A stretch of DNA of 64,000 bases, from NCBI GenBank assembly GCA_027563935.2, contig CM050447.1:84491461-84555460 (forward strand). The letters are read 5' to 3'. Below the pieces are notes generated by a model. It was not told the DNA's origin. It did not search any database and worked only from the letters and a program-made list of their open reading frames with translations. Numbering within the stretch: the stretch's first letter is position 1; each line of letters begins with the position of its first letter. Both the position numbers and the translations under genes were made by a program. This document shows, piece by piece, positions 24,337 through 36,176 of this stretch. The DNA comes from Costus lasius (taxonomy: Eukaryota > Streptophyta > Magnoliopsida > Zingiberales > Costaceae).

Positions 24337-26201
24337 TGATGACACCAAAATATATAGTAAATTTTGTGCCATTTGATAGACTTTTTGTGTCATATTTATG
24401 CTATGTTGCTTGTTTTTAAGCCTTATTTGTCGAATATTGCAGAATCTACACTATTTCTTATTTTTGACGATTTTCAGGCAAAAACGGTCATATTTTGATA
24501 GATTTTGAAAGATTTGAGCACACCAATCAATTCTAGACCTCGAGACAAAGCTACCCATCCAATTTCACAAAAAACTGGGCTTTAGAGCAAAATACGGAAG
24601 GGTCATAATCTAAATTATGGTACCGTATTTTCACTGCAACTATAGAACAAAACATGGCACTGCCGTAATTTCTAAGCATGGCCATATTTTGGTATGATTT
24701 TGAACATAAAGTTTTGCAAGAATTACGGCACTGTCGTAATGGATATCACGGGCCGTATTTCGAGTCAATTTTTCACCCGAGAGATTTAAAGAAAATACGG
24801 CATTGCCGCAAAGAATTTCACGGTACCGTAATTCTGGATGATTTCTGTACCGAGAACTTCTACAGAGATTACGGCACTGCCGTAACTATTTTCACGGCCA
24901 TAATTGTGACCTGGACACGCGATTCTTCCAGACTTTTTGAAGCTCGAATCTTGCGCGGACGATTTCGGACGATCCAGACCACTAGTTTGAGATCCTAAAG
25001 AAGCTATAAACTGGTATCAACGAGGAGAAGACGGGGAGAGCGAAAGCCCTAATTTTCATCCACTATCCAGAGAGAAATCAATGAAGGCGTCCTTAGGGTT
25101 CGGCCTCACGCCGAGAGGCGTAGAGGCCACCTCAGGTCACGATTTTCACAAGGAGGCTTTACCTGGAGGAGAAGAGGATATCCCAGAAGTTTCAGAGCGA
25201 AAGGAAATCGATGGGAGGAGAAAACAAAGAAATTGCAGGTGCCTGCACTGTTCATCATGGAAATTACAATTGTAATTTTCATTACAGTCGTGTTGTTAGT
25301 TGTTTTTCCGGTTTATCATCAATTTCTGATCATTCTAACAATGGTTTATTGTAATTCTTCATCCATGCTAGCTTAGACATTCTTTTGGGACATGGGGTGT
25401 AATCCCCTTGATTTTATATGACTAGATAATTTTTATTTCATCATGATAACTTTACTATAATAATTTTACTTATCTGATGAATGCCTTTAATTGTCCGAAA
25501 ATTCATGTTGTTAGCATGTTTTAGAGTTTTCGCGATATGGACCGAAAGGTGATTTGCTTGAGAACTTGGAACCCTAAAATTGAATATTAGGAACTCACCG
25601 TAGGAAATTAGGTTTGTTCTTATTTCTCAATTTTAGAAGTATATTGCCATGTTGATAATCTAAATCTAGGATTGAGTTACTGTGATAAACATGAAGATAC
25701 TACAAGAAATTGAGTATTGGATCGTTGGAGACCCATAAGTAGAACCTGTGTTGAGATTCGGATGCACGAAAGTGATCCTTGAGTTTCCACTTGAGATAAT
25801 TGACTTAGAATTCGGATGCACAAAAGTGATCATTGAGTTCTTTGTTAATGGTTTATTTATCTTCAGCATTGAATAGATCCTGCATAAAAGTGAGGATCGG
25901 TTCTTTGTAAATTGTCTGCGCAAAAGTGAGATGATTTATTTATAAAGTAAATTATATCTTTATCATAATAAGATTAGATTGACAAACATCTATTCATATC
26001 TAGTCATGGAAGTTAAGGTGGATGAAACCTTAGTCCTAGTTTCTCTCTTAGATATTTCATGCACTTTCCTACTGTTTACTTGCATCATATTCGATTTGCT
26101 TAGCTAGTGGGAAAATAACTATTTGGCACTTAACACATAGGTCTCTGTGGTTTGATATCTTTTTATTACTTCGAAGTATCTGTGCACTTGCGGACACAAC
26201 A
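24337..26201 (+). repeat. A1 5' LTR (1865 bp)
   Basis: Starts TGATGACACCAAAATATATA and ends GCGGACACAACA. Homologous LTRs start at 32104, 34057, 39458 and 51857. The U3 part carries palindromes (24616-24905). The 3' half carries GCACGAAAGTGA-like iterons near 25762, 25808, 25880 and 25917. Confidence 0.88.
24616..24905. repeat. Palindrome array in A1 LTR
   Basis: Units such as TACGGCACTGCCGTAA and CACGGTACCGTAATT alternate. TACGG of the first type begins at 24724, 24796 and 24870, about 72 bp apart. Confidence 0.85.
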
Positions 26202-26207
26202 AGTTTT

Positions 26208-26225
26208 TGGCGCCGTTGCCGGGGA
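26208..26225 (+). other. A1 primer binding site (Athila type)
   Basis: TGGCGCCGTTGCCGGGGA six bases after the LTR end. From family knowledge this sequence is the tRNA-Asp-type primer site of Athila and related elements. Confidence 0.85.
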
Positions 26226-26432
26226 CCTTAGTTTTGTTAATATCAAAATAGTTGTTAGTATTGCTATACTTAGTTTTATTTGTTTTAGATTTAACTTTGT
26301 TTTTTGTTTTTGCAGGTTTTGGATTTCACAAGTTGTGACAGAACTGTGATTTCTGAAATTTTTTTGAATTTGCTCGTGTTTTATATTTTCTATTTTTTTA
26401 TATATTCTGAAAAAAATAATTTTTGATTGATG

Positions 26433-27513
26433 GGTGTTGGATAATCTTTCTGTTCTTGATAGATTTGAAGATATGTCTTATTCTTTCATTAGATGTGATA
26501 TTTGTGGATGTTTTGATCATTATACTTCTGATTGCCAAATTTTAATTCCTTCAAATCATGTTTCTGAACCATACTTTGATGATACTGAGAAATCTAAGTA
26601 AAAACCCATGCTTGAAAAATTCATGACAAATCAAATTCAAATCATGACAAATCGAAGTATAGAAATTGAAGATCTTAAAGGGATAATTAGTCAGCTTGCT
26701 TGTCAAGTAGGATCTTTAACAACCCATAAGAAAATTTTAGAAACCTAGTTAGCACAACAAGCTTGTTTATTTGAGTTTGATATGGAAACTGAGAAAATTG
26801 ATTTAGAAAAGTCTTCTTCTGATTTTGATTGTTTTGAAATTAATTCTTTTATGAACATTAATGAATCTCACTCTGATGATTGTAAAATTGATCCATTTGA
26901 TAATTTATTTATGGAAAAGTTTGAGGAAATTGATTTTGAAAAATCCCCTCTTGATTCTAATGATAGTGATAAAATTGATTCTTTTGTTGATATATTATTT
27001 ATTGTTAAATCTAATTCTTATAATTCTGAGATTGATTCTTTTGATTCTTCTGATGATGAATTATTTGTGGAAAGAGATGAGGAAATTGAAAATGATTTGA
27101 AAATTATAAACACTGATGAATCTCACTCTGACGTTTTGCCCATATCTATTATTCAGTCTTCTGATTTATTTAAAAAATTATGCTTTATTGAGGAATCTAA
27201 TGTGATACAGAAAGACTATTTTCATGATCCAATATTTGAATCTTTTGATCAAAGTCCTATTGCAATTGAAGATATAAATTTGAAGAAAGGACTAATGATT
27301 TTGTTTATTGATAAATATATGAAGATCATTGAATACCCTTGGAGTGGAATTGAAAATTTTGATCTTGATTTCTACATATTTGAAAAAGCCATGTCGATTG
27401 TGATTTACATGAAATTTTGGATGTTTGGATTAGTGGCTAAACTTTTAGGACAACGGAAATGCAAAAAATTGTATGCTATTTACTATGGTACTGATCCACC
27501 TGCTTCACCATGA
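26433..27513 (+). pseudogene. A1 gag remnant: zinc knuckle followed by an acidic D/E/S-rich protein
   Basis: The frame MLDNLSVLDRFEDM is followed by a zinc knuckle CDICGCFDHYTSDC (C-x2-C-x4-H-x4-C), then LAQQACLFEFD and a long acidic part (DSFDSSDDELF, DESHSD, FDQSPIAIE, NLKKGLMIL) ending GTDPPASP. Stops at about 26599 (TAA) and 26746 (TAG) break it; 26782-27513 is open. A3 carries the same protein with different breaks, so it was once coding in a common ancestor. The function is unknown; the knuckle suggests gag derivation. No protease or reverse transcriptase follows. Confidence 0.7.
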
Positions 27514-27556
27514 AATTTGATTTTTGGTCATGCTATAGACGTAAAAATTAGCGCTT

Positions 27557-27574
27557 CTTGGGAGGCAACCCAAG
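27557..27574 (+). other. Conserved hairpin after the A1 coding remnant
   Basis: CTTGGG-AGGCAA-CCCAAG can fold to a six-pair stem. It sits about 45 bases after the stop codon. Identical stems occur at 37657-37674 (A3) and 48126-48143 (A2), each just after the last codon of the gag-derived frame. I recall similar motifs in plant Athila elements but cannot check. Confidence 0.8.
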
Positions 27575-27664
27575 CACTCTTATCTTAGTTTTTTTTGTTT
27601 ATTTTAGTTTATTTTTAGAATTAATTTTTCTACTCTTTTTGCCGGGAAAATCAAAATTTTACAA

Positions 27665-28110
27665 AAAATACGGCACTGCCGTAATCATTTCCACGATACC
27701 GTAATTTCGGTCTGTTTTTTACCAGAAACTTTTGAACGTTTTACGGCACTTCTGTAAGATATTTTACGTGCCGTAATTTTGGGTAATTTTTGAATAGAAA
27801 GTTTTATGGTTTTTAGGGTAGTATCGTAACAATTTTCACTGGCCATAATTTTGCTTGAAAATTTTTTCGAGAGTTCGGCATCTTTTATAGTACTACCGTA
27901 AATTTTTTTATGCTACCATAATTTTGAGTATTTTCTTACCCGAGAGTTTTCTGAAGTTTTGTGAAAAATATGGTACTACCGTAAATTTTTTTTACGGTAC
28001 CGTAATTGTAGCCAATTTTCTGACGCGAAAGTTATTTGAGTTTTATAGCCCTGCCTTAACCTTTTTTACGGTGCCGTAATGCATAATACGGCGTTGCCGT
28101 AAGGAATTTT
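27665..28110. repeat. Palindrome array inside A1, downstream of the hairpin
   Basis: Degenerate TACGGCACTGCCGTAA and ACGGTACCGTAATT units, like the LTR arrays but outside the LTR. The equivalent place in A2 (48238-48605) also has an array. A3 lacks it. Confidence 0.8.
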
Positions 28111-29521
28111 ATGCCCGTAATGTTAATTCTGCATTCTGCTTATCTGATTAGGTGTTTTCACGCAGTAATTTTAAGAAACAGTGGTGGTAAAATTTTTGAT
28201 CTTTGGCACAACATGGAAGTACTCATTCTTTTCTATTATTTGGATATTTTTATTGAATTTTAAAGTCCATGAATCATCCTATAACACATAGCATCTTTTT
28301 ATACTTGATTAATTTCTGCAGCAGTTTTTTTTAACTAATCTGATTAGCTGTTTTGCTGCAGATATTTAAGATGCTTTAATAAGTTGAAACCCTGATCTTT
28401 CACTTGAAATTGGAAGTACATGTTTCGTTCTATCTTGTGGATTAGTTGTTTTCATTAAAATATTTTTTGAACATTCTAGGAAACATAGCAACTTTTGATG
28501 TCTGGTTAACTTCTATGCAGTTTTTGATTTAAGAATCTGATTGGCCTTCTTTCTGCTGATACCCTAAATTCCTGACAGATTTTGATCCTTTAATTTTCAT
28601 ATGCCTGAAAAGAATAAGTTTTATTCTACTTCATGGTTCTGTCTATTTTATTTATGGACCATTAAATCTTATTCTTGCGTATAGCTACTTGTCGTAACTG
28701 AATCAGTTGGCTGCTCTGCTATCCTTGGACACCTGCAGCTTTTTCTCCAGCTTTGCAGCGCCTCAGATTACCGGCCATTGCCGCTTCTTCAGTGCTCACT
28801 GTCTTCCACCTCTAGCCAGCACCATCCATCATCCTCAGCACCACCAGCAGCCTCTTACTTTTTCAGCAGCCTCTGTTTTCATTGATTTTATTTATTTTAT
28901 TGATTTTATTTATTTATTTTTGTAGTAGGATCTTCATTAATGACTCTAATTTTTTGTATGCAGCATTATCTCTAGTAGGCCACTAGAGACTACTCATCAT
29001 CACTTTACTGTCGGCACCATCATTTTCATCGCTAGCAGCTCTTCAACTAGCATATGTTCCACCTCTGTTTCTTGCCTCCATCAGCTCTTTCTACCGGCAC
29101 CCTCTTTGGACCACTGATGATTTCTCTGATTTCTATTTATTTTAGTTAAAGTAAGATACTATTTTTGGTCTGAGCCTTATGTATTTATAAATTGTGCAGA
29201 AAAATTTTCAAAAGGCACATCTTTGGACCTAGCCGCATCTGGCCTGATGACGATTGAGCTTGCTATATAGTTTTGTGAGTATTGTTTGCACTTTCTAGTG
29301 ATCTTATTCGATATGATTGTATGGTGTTGCTACTTGATTTGTTTTGCTATTTGCTATGACTATATCATTTACTGAGATTTCTATCTCATGTTATTGCTCG
29401 AATCTATCACTTTACACTTTTGACTATGATTGTTTGAGTTTGATACTTTGCACCTTTTGCATTGATATTGATATTTTTATGTTTAAAAATTTTCATTACT
29501 TGAATCCATGTGATGAGACGA
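28111..29521 (+). other. A1 non-coding 3' region
   Basis: No convincing gene. Two stretches match A3: CTGCAGCTTTTTCTCCAG near 28735 (A3 37789) and the CACTAGAGA...TCGGCACCATCAT region near 28980 (A3 38027). It contains GAGCCTTATG at 29172-29181. It ends at the minus-strand LTR piece at 29522. Confidence 0.65.
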
Positions 29522-30137
29522 TGATGTGATCCGAAAGGACACACTTTTAAATACGAGGAGTTAGTCTAATCTAAGGTGTCGCAGCCAAAACTTGTTTGGC
29601 GCATAGGGAACTGTCACCCCCTGATACGGCTCCAAAAACTTATTGTCCCTAACTTGTAGTGTCCGCAAGTGCACGGATACTCGAAGTAATAAAATAAATA
29701 TCGACCCCACAGAGAGACTAGTGCTGTCAAGTACTGAATAATTGATTTTTTTACTATCTAGGCAATCGAATAATAGCAAAGCAAGAATCGAAGACACACG
29801 GAAAATCACTATCAGAGAGAAATTGGGACTAGGGTTTCATCCACTTTGATTTTCAAGACTAGATAAGAAATAAATAATTCATCAATCAAATCCTAAAATG
29901 ATATAGGCATAATTTACCTAATAAAGGGATTATCTCATTTTTGTGCAGATAACCATGCATGAATAAATCCTCGCTTTCGCGCAAGATTAATCCCAAGCTA
30001 AAGATAGGTAAACCAACAGACGAAGAACTCAAGGATCACTTTCGTGCATCCGAATTCTAGGTTGATTGCCTCGAGTGGAATCTCAAGGATCACTTTCGTG
30101 CATCCGAGACTCAACACACGTTCTACCTATGGTTCTC
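29522..30137 (-). repeat. Partial Athila-like LTR, minus strand (long-ended type)
   Basis: The plus strand reads TGATGTGATCCGAAAGGACA, the reverse complement of the A2 LTR end. It covers about the last 616 bp of a 2.07-kb LTR and then stops at 30137 where another LTR begins. Iterons in reverse (CACTTTCGTGC) lie near 30040 and 30091. There is no primer binding site on its left side, so no internal region follows in this orientation. Confidence 0.8.
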
Positions 30138-32103
30138 TGTTGTGTCTGCAAGTGCACGGATACTCGAAGTAATAAAGAAAGATATTGAACCACAGAGACC
30201 TTATTGTTAAGTACCAAATAGTTGTATTCTCGCTAGCTAAGTAAACCGAATATGATGCAATAATCAATGGAAAGAGTGTAAAGTAAATCAGAGAGATAAA
30301 TATGGGATTAGGGTTTCATCCACCTTCATTTCAATGATTAGATATAAATAAAAGGTCGTCAGTCTAATTTTATCATGATAAAGATTTAATTTACTTCATA
30401 AAGGGATCATCTCACTTTCGTGCAGACAATCATGCAGGGACCAATCATCGCTTTCACGCAAGACTTATCCCAGGCTAATGATAAGTAAATCATCAATCAA
30501 TGAACTTAATGACCACTTTCGTGCATCCGAGTTCTAGGTTGATAATCTCGAGTGGAATCTCAAGGATCACTTTCGTGCCTCCAAGCCTCAACAATAGTTT
30601 TACTCATGGATCTCCAATGTTCCGATCCTCACTTTCGTGCAAGATCTCCACGTTTGACAAATAGACATCGATCTATAGATTCATGCTATAATTATGACAA
30701 TTATTCTACTATAATAGATCAAGTTGGATCTAACCTAAGGAAGGGTTCCGAACATGCAATTCTAGGGTTCTGAATTCTCAAGCAATTACCTTTCAGTCAA
30801 TAGCGAAAATTCTAAAATCATGATTAGTAACGTGGATCTATAGAGAGTCTAAGCACAAATATCACATGAGCAAAATTATCATGGCAAAAATATCATGACG
30901 AGAAAGAAGATTATCGAATCATTAAAAATCAAGGGGGATTGCACCCTATGTCCCAAACATGTTTAAGCTTGCATGGATAAGAAAATACAGTAATTCATGG
31001 TGATCAGAAGTCAAAAATCAAAGGAAAAGAGAATTTTAGAAAATACAGCATGGCTGTGAAATATTTCACAGCTGTATTTTGCAATTTCAATGATGAATAG
31101 TGTCAGCGCCTCTTCTTTCTTTTATTCCTCTTCTGATCGGACTCCTCATACTCTGAAACTTCTGGTGTGTCTTCCTTATCCCCAAGCGAAGTTTCTGTGT
31201 GAAAATCATGGCCGGAGGTGGCCTCCACGCCTCTCGGTACAAAGCCAAACCCTAACCACCTCTCTTACGATTGCTCTCTCGATACATGATAAACATTGGT
31301 CCTTTTTGTTCGTGTGTCTTCTCCTCTTAACGACGAAGTGGCAGCAACATTTGGATTCCAATTTGGAGCTCTAGATTAAAAGTTATGGCCCGAACAAGTT
31401 TCGGCCACAGAAAACTCATGATTTTGACTGGAAATTACGGCCATGTAATATTTTACAGCAGTGCCGTATTTTCATTCTGTGCACCAAAAGTCAAAATTAC
31501 GGCGCGTAAAATATTTCTCGATGGTGCCGTAAAATCGGACGAGTTCTCTACTCTGGATCGCCTGGGAAATATGGTACCGTAGAATCGTTTACGATGGTGC
31601 CGTAAAATCGGACGAGTTCTCTGGTCTGGATCGCCTGGGAAATACGGTACCGTAGAATCATTTACGACCGTGCTGTAAAATCAGCAAAGGTTTCTGTTCT
31701 GAAAGCGCTGAAAAATACGGCAGTGTAATTCTTGACGGCAGTGCCGTAAAATCACAAAAACTTTATGTTCGGAAAATCCTCCAAATTACGACAGTGTTCT
31801 AATTTTACGGTACTATCTGAAATTACGATACCGTAAAATGGATTACGGCACTGCCGTATTTTACTAAGTTGCTCTGTTTTGCATGAAATTTATTGGGTGA
31901 CCTCCTCTTGATGATGGTAACTCTTTTATGTGTTTGATTTTGCTTAAAAATGCCTTGAAATAGTGCCTTTTACCTGAAAACCATGAAAAACCAAAATAAA
32001 AGTAGAGTTTGCAATATTTGATGAATTCAGCATAAAAATAAGCAAAAAGATCCTCAATTTAGCTTGAAAAGATACATAGAATGATACAAAATATAGTATA
32101 TTT
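30138..32103 (-). repeat. Athila-like LTR, minus strand (short-ended type), about 1.97 kb
   Basis: Begins TGTTGTGTCTGCAAGTGCAC, the reverse complement of the A1/A3 LTR end, and runs to the LTR start beside 32104. It carries reversed iterons (30413-30640) and a reversed palindrome array (about 31035-31860). It meets the A2 LTR head to head and the two share a TGATCA at 32104-32109. No internal region is attached, so it may be a solo LTR. Candidate flanking duplications do not match. Confidence 0.78.
31035..31860. repeat. Palindrome array in the minus-strand LTR
   Basis: Includes TTCACAGCTGTATTTT, ACGATGGTGCCGTAAAATC, ACGGCAGTGCCGTAAAATC and TTACGGCACTGCCGTATT. Two successive units near 31525-31660 share a long almost identical stretch (CGGACGAGTTCTCT ... 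GATCGCCTGGGAAATA), suggesting local duplication. Confidence 0.82.
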
Positions 32104-34025
32104 TGATCACACCAAAATATGTAGTATATTTTGTATCATTTTGGATATCCTTTCATACTAAATTGAAGATCTTTCACTTTTTTTCATGCTAAATTCATTG
32201 AATATTGCAAAGTCTACTGCTATTTTGATTTTTCATGGTTTTCAGGTAAAAAGGCACTATTTTTAGGCATTTTCAAATAAAATCAAATACATAGAAGGAT
32301 TACCATCATCCGGAGGAGATCACCCAAGAAATTTCACGCAAAAAGGAGCAAGTCAGCAAATTACGGCTATGCCGTAATCCATTTTACAATACCGTAATTT
32401 CAGATAGTACCATAAAATCCGAGCCTTGCCATATTTTGAAGAATTTCCAAATAGAAAGTTTTTCAGATTTTACGGCACCGCCGTAGACAATATTACGGTA
32501 CCGTATTTCAGAACGCTTCAGAATAGAAACTTCGCTCAATTTTACGGCACTACTGTAAGGAACTACACGGGCCGTATTACCAGACGTTTGCGAACAGAGA
32601 ATTCAGCTGATTTTACGAACTACCATAAACCAGATTATGGTGCTGTAATTTCCAACCTTTTCAAGAACGGAATACTCGAGGGATTTTACGGCAGTGCCGT
32701 GAACTATTACACTGCCGTAATACCTTATTTGATCATGACGCCCAGGTCAATATCGACGCCCGATTCTTGCAGAGAAGATTGCGAGCGATCCAGAGCTTTA
32801 CATTGGATGCCGTAAGAAGCAAAAGTGGAGCTCATCACGAGAGGATTACAGAGAGACCAAAAGCCCCAATTTGCATTGATTGTCGAGGGAGAAATTGCGA
32901 TTCACGCCGCCGCCTAGGGTTTCACCGTCGCGACCGATCCGAAGCACCTCCGGCCGTGATTTTCATACTAAAGCTTCATCTGAAGAAGGTGACCACACAC
33001 CCAAAGTTTCAGAACGAAAGGAGATCGATTGGAAGAGAAATTGAAGAAACAGGAGGCGCCGACACTGTTCATCGCTTTCAGTTGCAAATTACGGCTGTGA
33101 AATACTTCACAGCTGTGCTGTATTTTCTAACCTCTCTTTGCCTTCGGTTTTCGATCTTCTGAAACCATGACTTATTGTAATTTCTTCACAATGCTAGCTT
33201 AAACTATTTTTGGGACATGGGGGAGTAATTCACCCGATTTTTAATGACTAGATAACTACTTCTTCACTATTTCGTTATGTTTAATCTTAACATGATGATT
33301 TTGCTCATGTGACAATTGTGCTTAGACTCTCTATAGTTCCATGTTACTAATTATGTGCTTAGAATTTTCGCTATTGACTGAAAGGTAATTGCTTGAGAAT
33401 TTGGAACCCTAGAATTGCATGTTATGAACCCTTCCTTATGTTAGATCCTATTTGATCTGTTCTAGTAGAATAATTGCCATGATTATAATATGAATATATA
33501 GATCGAGTCTATTTGTCAAACGTGGAGATCTTGTGCGAAAGCAAGGATCGGAACGTTCGAGATCCATGAGTAAAACTAGTGTCGAAACTCGGATGCACGA
33601 AAGTGATCCTTGAGTTCCACTAGAGATTATCAACCAAGAATTCGGATGCACGAAAGTAATCCTTGAGTTCAATGTTTGATGATTTACTTATCTTCAGCGT
33701 TGGGACGAATCTTGCGCAAAAGTGAGGATTAATCCCTGCTCGGTTGTTTGCACGAAAGTGAAACAATTCTTTTATTAAGTAAATTACATCTTCATCATGA
33801 TAAAATTGAACTGACGAAATCCTTATCATGTCTAGTCATAAAAGTTGAAGTGAATGAAACCCTAGTCCCAGCTTTTCTCTCTAATAATTCTATTTTTAGT
33901 TTCCAATTGCTATTTTTCACCAATTCGATTAGCCTAGATAGTAAGAAATTAATTATTCAGTACTTGATAACGAAGGTCTCTGTGGGATCGATATTTTCTT
34001 TATTACTTTGAGTATCCGTGCACTT
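32104..34025 (+). repeat. A2 5' LTR, left part (1922 bp)
   Basis: Starts TGATCACACCAAAATATGTA (the 3' LTR has TGATGACACC) and follows the 3' LTR closely until GTGCACTTG, where A3-related sequence begins. The palindrome array is at 32364-32725. Iterons are near 33535, 33595, 33648, 33713 and 33750. Confidence 0.88.
32364..32725. repeat. Palindrome array in A2 5' LTR
   Basis: Same layout as 52113-52496, with several units degraded (for example ACTACTGTAAG and AACTACCATAA), consistent with age. Confidence 0.85.
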
Positions 34026-34056
34026 GAGGACAAGCAAAACTTGAGCCTTATGTGTT
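34026..34056 (+). other. Pre-3'-LTR sequence misplaced in front of the A3 5' LTR
   Basis: AGGACAAGCAAAACTTGAGCC and the following TTATGTGTT match what precedes the 3' LTRs of A3 (39428-39457) and A2 (51829-51856). Such sequence belongs before a 3' LTR, not a 5' LTR. It joins the A2 LTR across the shared CACTTG-GGACA. Confidence 0.85.
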
Positions 34057-35940
34057 TGATGACACCAAAATTCATAGTATATTTTGTGTCATTTCATGTG
34101 TCTTTTTGTGTCATATTTATGCTCTTTTGCTTGTTTTTAAGCCTTATTTATCAAATATTGCAGAATCTACACCATTTCTTGTTTTTGATCATTTTCAGGT
34201 TAAAAGTGATATATTTTGATGGATTTTGGAAGATTTGAGCACACTAATGGATTCCAGACGTCGAAACGAAGCTACCCATCAATTTTCACTAAATTTGGAC
34301 CAAACTTACAAACATACGACACTACCATATTTTTGGGAGCAAATCTCACGGTACCGTATTTCTCAGTAGACATTCTTTGGTGAAATACGGCACTACCATA
34401 TTTTCCAGAGAATCTTTCATGGTACCGTATTTTCCACCATTTTCGACCAGAAGATTTCAGCAAGAATACGGTACTGCCGTATATTCGGGCGACATTGTCA
34501 CGGCACCGTATTTTCTGCCTAGAATTCATAGAAGAAAATACGGCACTACCGTATTTTTGAGAGAAATTATCACGGTGTCGTATTTCCAGATAATTTTTTA
34601 CAGAACTCTAGAGGCAAAAATACGGCACTACCGTATTTTGTAGTACAACTTTCACGGTGCCGTATTTTGGGAGGATTTTCGCGAGTTTTTCGGGTCCGAT
34701 TCTTGCACGGGCCATAACTTTTGATACAGAAGTCCAAATTAAGATCCGAAAGATGTTCTGAACTCATCGTTAAGAGACGAAGACGCACAAAGTGGAAGTG
34801 TGAACGTTTATCCAGTATTGAGGGAGAAACTGATAGAACGGAAGTTAGGGTTGGGCTTCACGCCGAGTGGCGTGGAGACCATCTCTCGCCATGATTTTTA
34901 TACTGAAGCTTCGTCTGGTGAAGGGGAAGATACTCTAGAAGTTTCAAATCTAAAGGAGTCTGATCGGGAGAGAAATAAACAAAACAGTGGGTGGCGCCAC
35001 TGTTCATCGCGTTTCCAGCCTAATACGGTGCAATAATTTCGATTACAGCACCTTGCTTTGTAACTTTTCCTCTTCCCTTTTGTATTATGATAATATGAAA
35101 TTATGTTGTATTGTAATATTTTCTTCATGCTAGCCTAGACATCTTTTGGCACAAAGGGAGTAATCCCCCTTGATATTTCAATGATTAGATGAACTTTATT
35201 CCATCAATATATTTTTGGTATGGTAATTTTACTTAAGAGATTATTGTCTTTAATCATTTATAGTGTCATGCATTAACATGTTTTAGAGTTTTTGTGTATG
35301 GACTGAGAAGATGATACGCATAAACTTGCAACCCTAGAATTTATGGTAGGAGCTCATCGCAAGAGATTGGTTGTGTTCTTATTTTTAGATTTTAGATACT
35401 TATTTCTTGTTGATGGTTTGACCTAGAAATTATTACTATTTTAGACATGAAAATATGCTCGAGATAGATATTGAATTGTTCGAAAACCTTAAGTAAAACC
35501 TATGAAACTAAGGTGCGAGAGTGCTTAGTTTTGCTTGAGATCTTGATACTGAGATGGAATGCACAAGAGAGATTCTTAATCTCTTTGATCAAAGTTTACT
35601 TATATTTAACATTGAATAGATATTGCACGAGAGTGAGGATCGTTCTTTGTAAATTGACTACTCGAGAGCGAGTTAATTTCTTTATTAAGTAAGCTATATC
35701 TTTACCATAACGAAAATAGATTGATGAACCTTTAATTATATATAGTCATAAATATTAAGGTGGAAAAAACCTTAGTCCCAATGCTTCCTCTCTGATATCT
35801 CATACAGTCTTCATATTGCTTACTTTCATCATTCGATCGCTTAGCTAGTGAAAATACAACTATTTGGTACTTAACAATAAGGTCTCTCTGGTTCGATATT
35901 TTTATTACTTCGAAGTATCCATGCACTTGCGGACACAACA
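34057..35940 (+). repeat. A3 5' LTR (1884 bp)
   Basis: Starts TGATGACACCAAAATTCATA and ends GCGGACACAACA. The palindrome array is at 34316-34668. Its iterons have drifted to GCACGAGAGTGA near 35626 and GAGAGCGAG near 35664. Confidence 0.9.
34316..34668. repeat. Palindrome array in A3 5' LTR
   Basis: Alternates TACGGCACTACCGTATTT and CACGGTACCGTATTT, with a 70-80-base period. The A3 3' LTR copy is at 39716-40070. Confidence 0.85.
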
Positions 35941-35946
35941 AGTTTT

Positions 35947-35964
35947 TGGTGCCGTTGTCGGGGA
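35947..35964 (+). other. A3 primer binding site, mutated
   Basis: TGGTGCCGTTGTCGGGGA differs from the A1 site by two C-to-T changes. It is in the expected place, six bases after the LTR. Confidence 0.82.
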
Positions 35965-36176
35965 CCTTAGTTTTGTTAATATCAAAATAGTTGTTAGTAT
36001 TGCTAGACAAAGTTTTATTTATTTTTAGTTTTAACTTTCTTTTCTATTTTTGCAGTTTTTGGATTTTCACAGTTGTGACAGAGTTGTGATATCTAAAAAT
36101 TTATGAATTTGCTTGTGTTTTAGATTTTCTATTTTTTATATATTCTGAAAAAAAAAACAATTTTTCTAATTGATTT

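Larger units (their letters stand above)
24337..29521 (+). mobile_element. A1: Athila-like element lacking pol, 3' end cut at 29521
   Basis: LTR 24337-26201, then a six-base spacer and the primer binding site TGGCGCCGTTGCCGGGGA, typical of Athila. The internal part holds a zinc knuckle, an acidic protein remnant, a CTTGGG hairpin, a palindrome array and a long non-coding 3' region matching A3. No protease, reverse transcriptase or integrase is seen. At 29521 a minus-strand LTR piece begins and A1's 3' LTR is not found. Confidence 0.82.
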
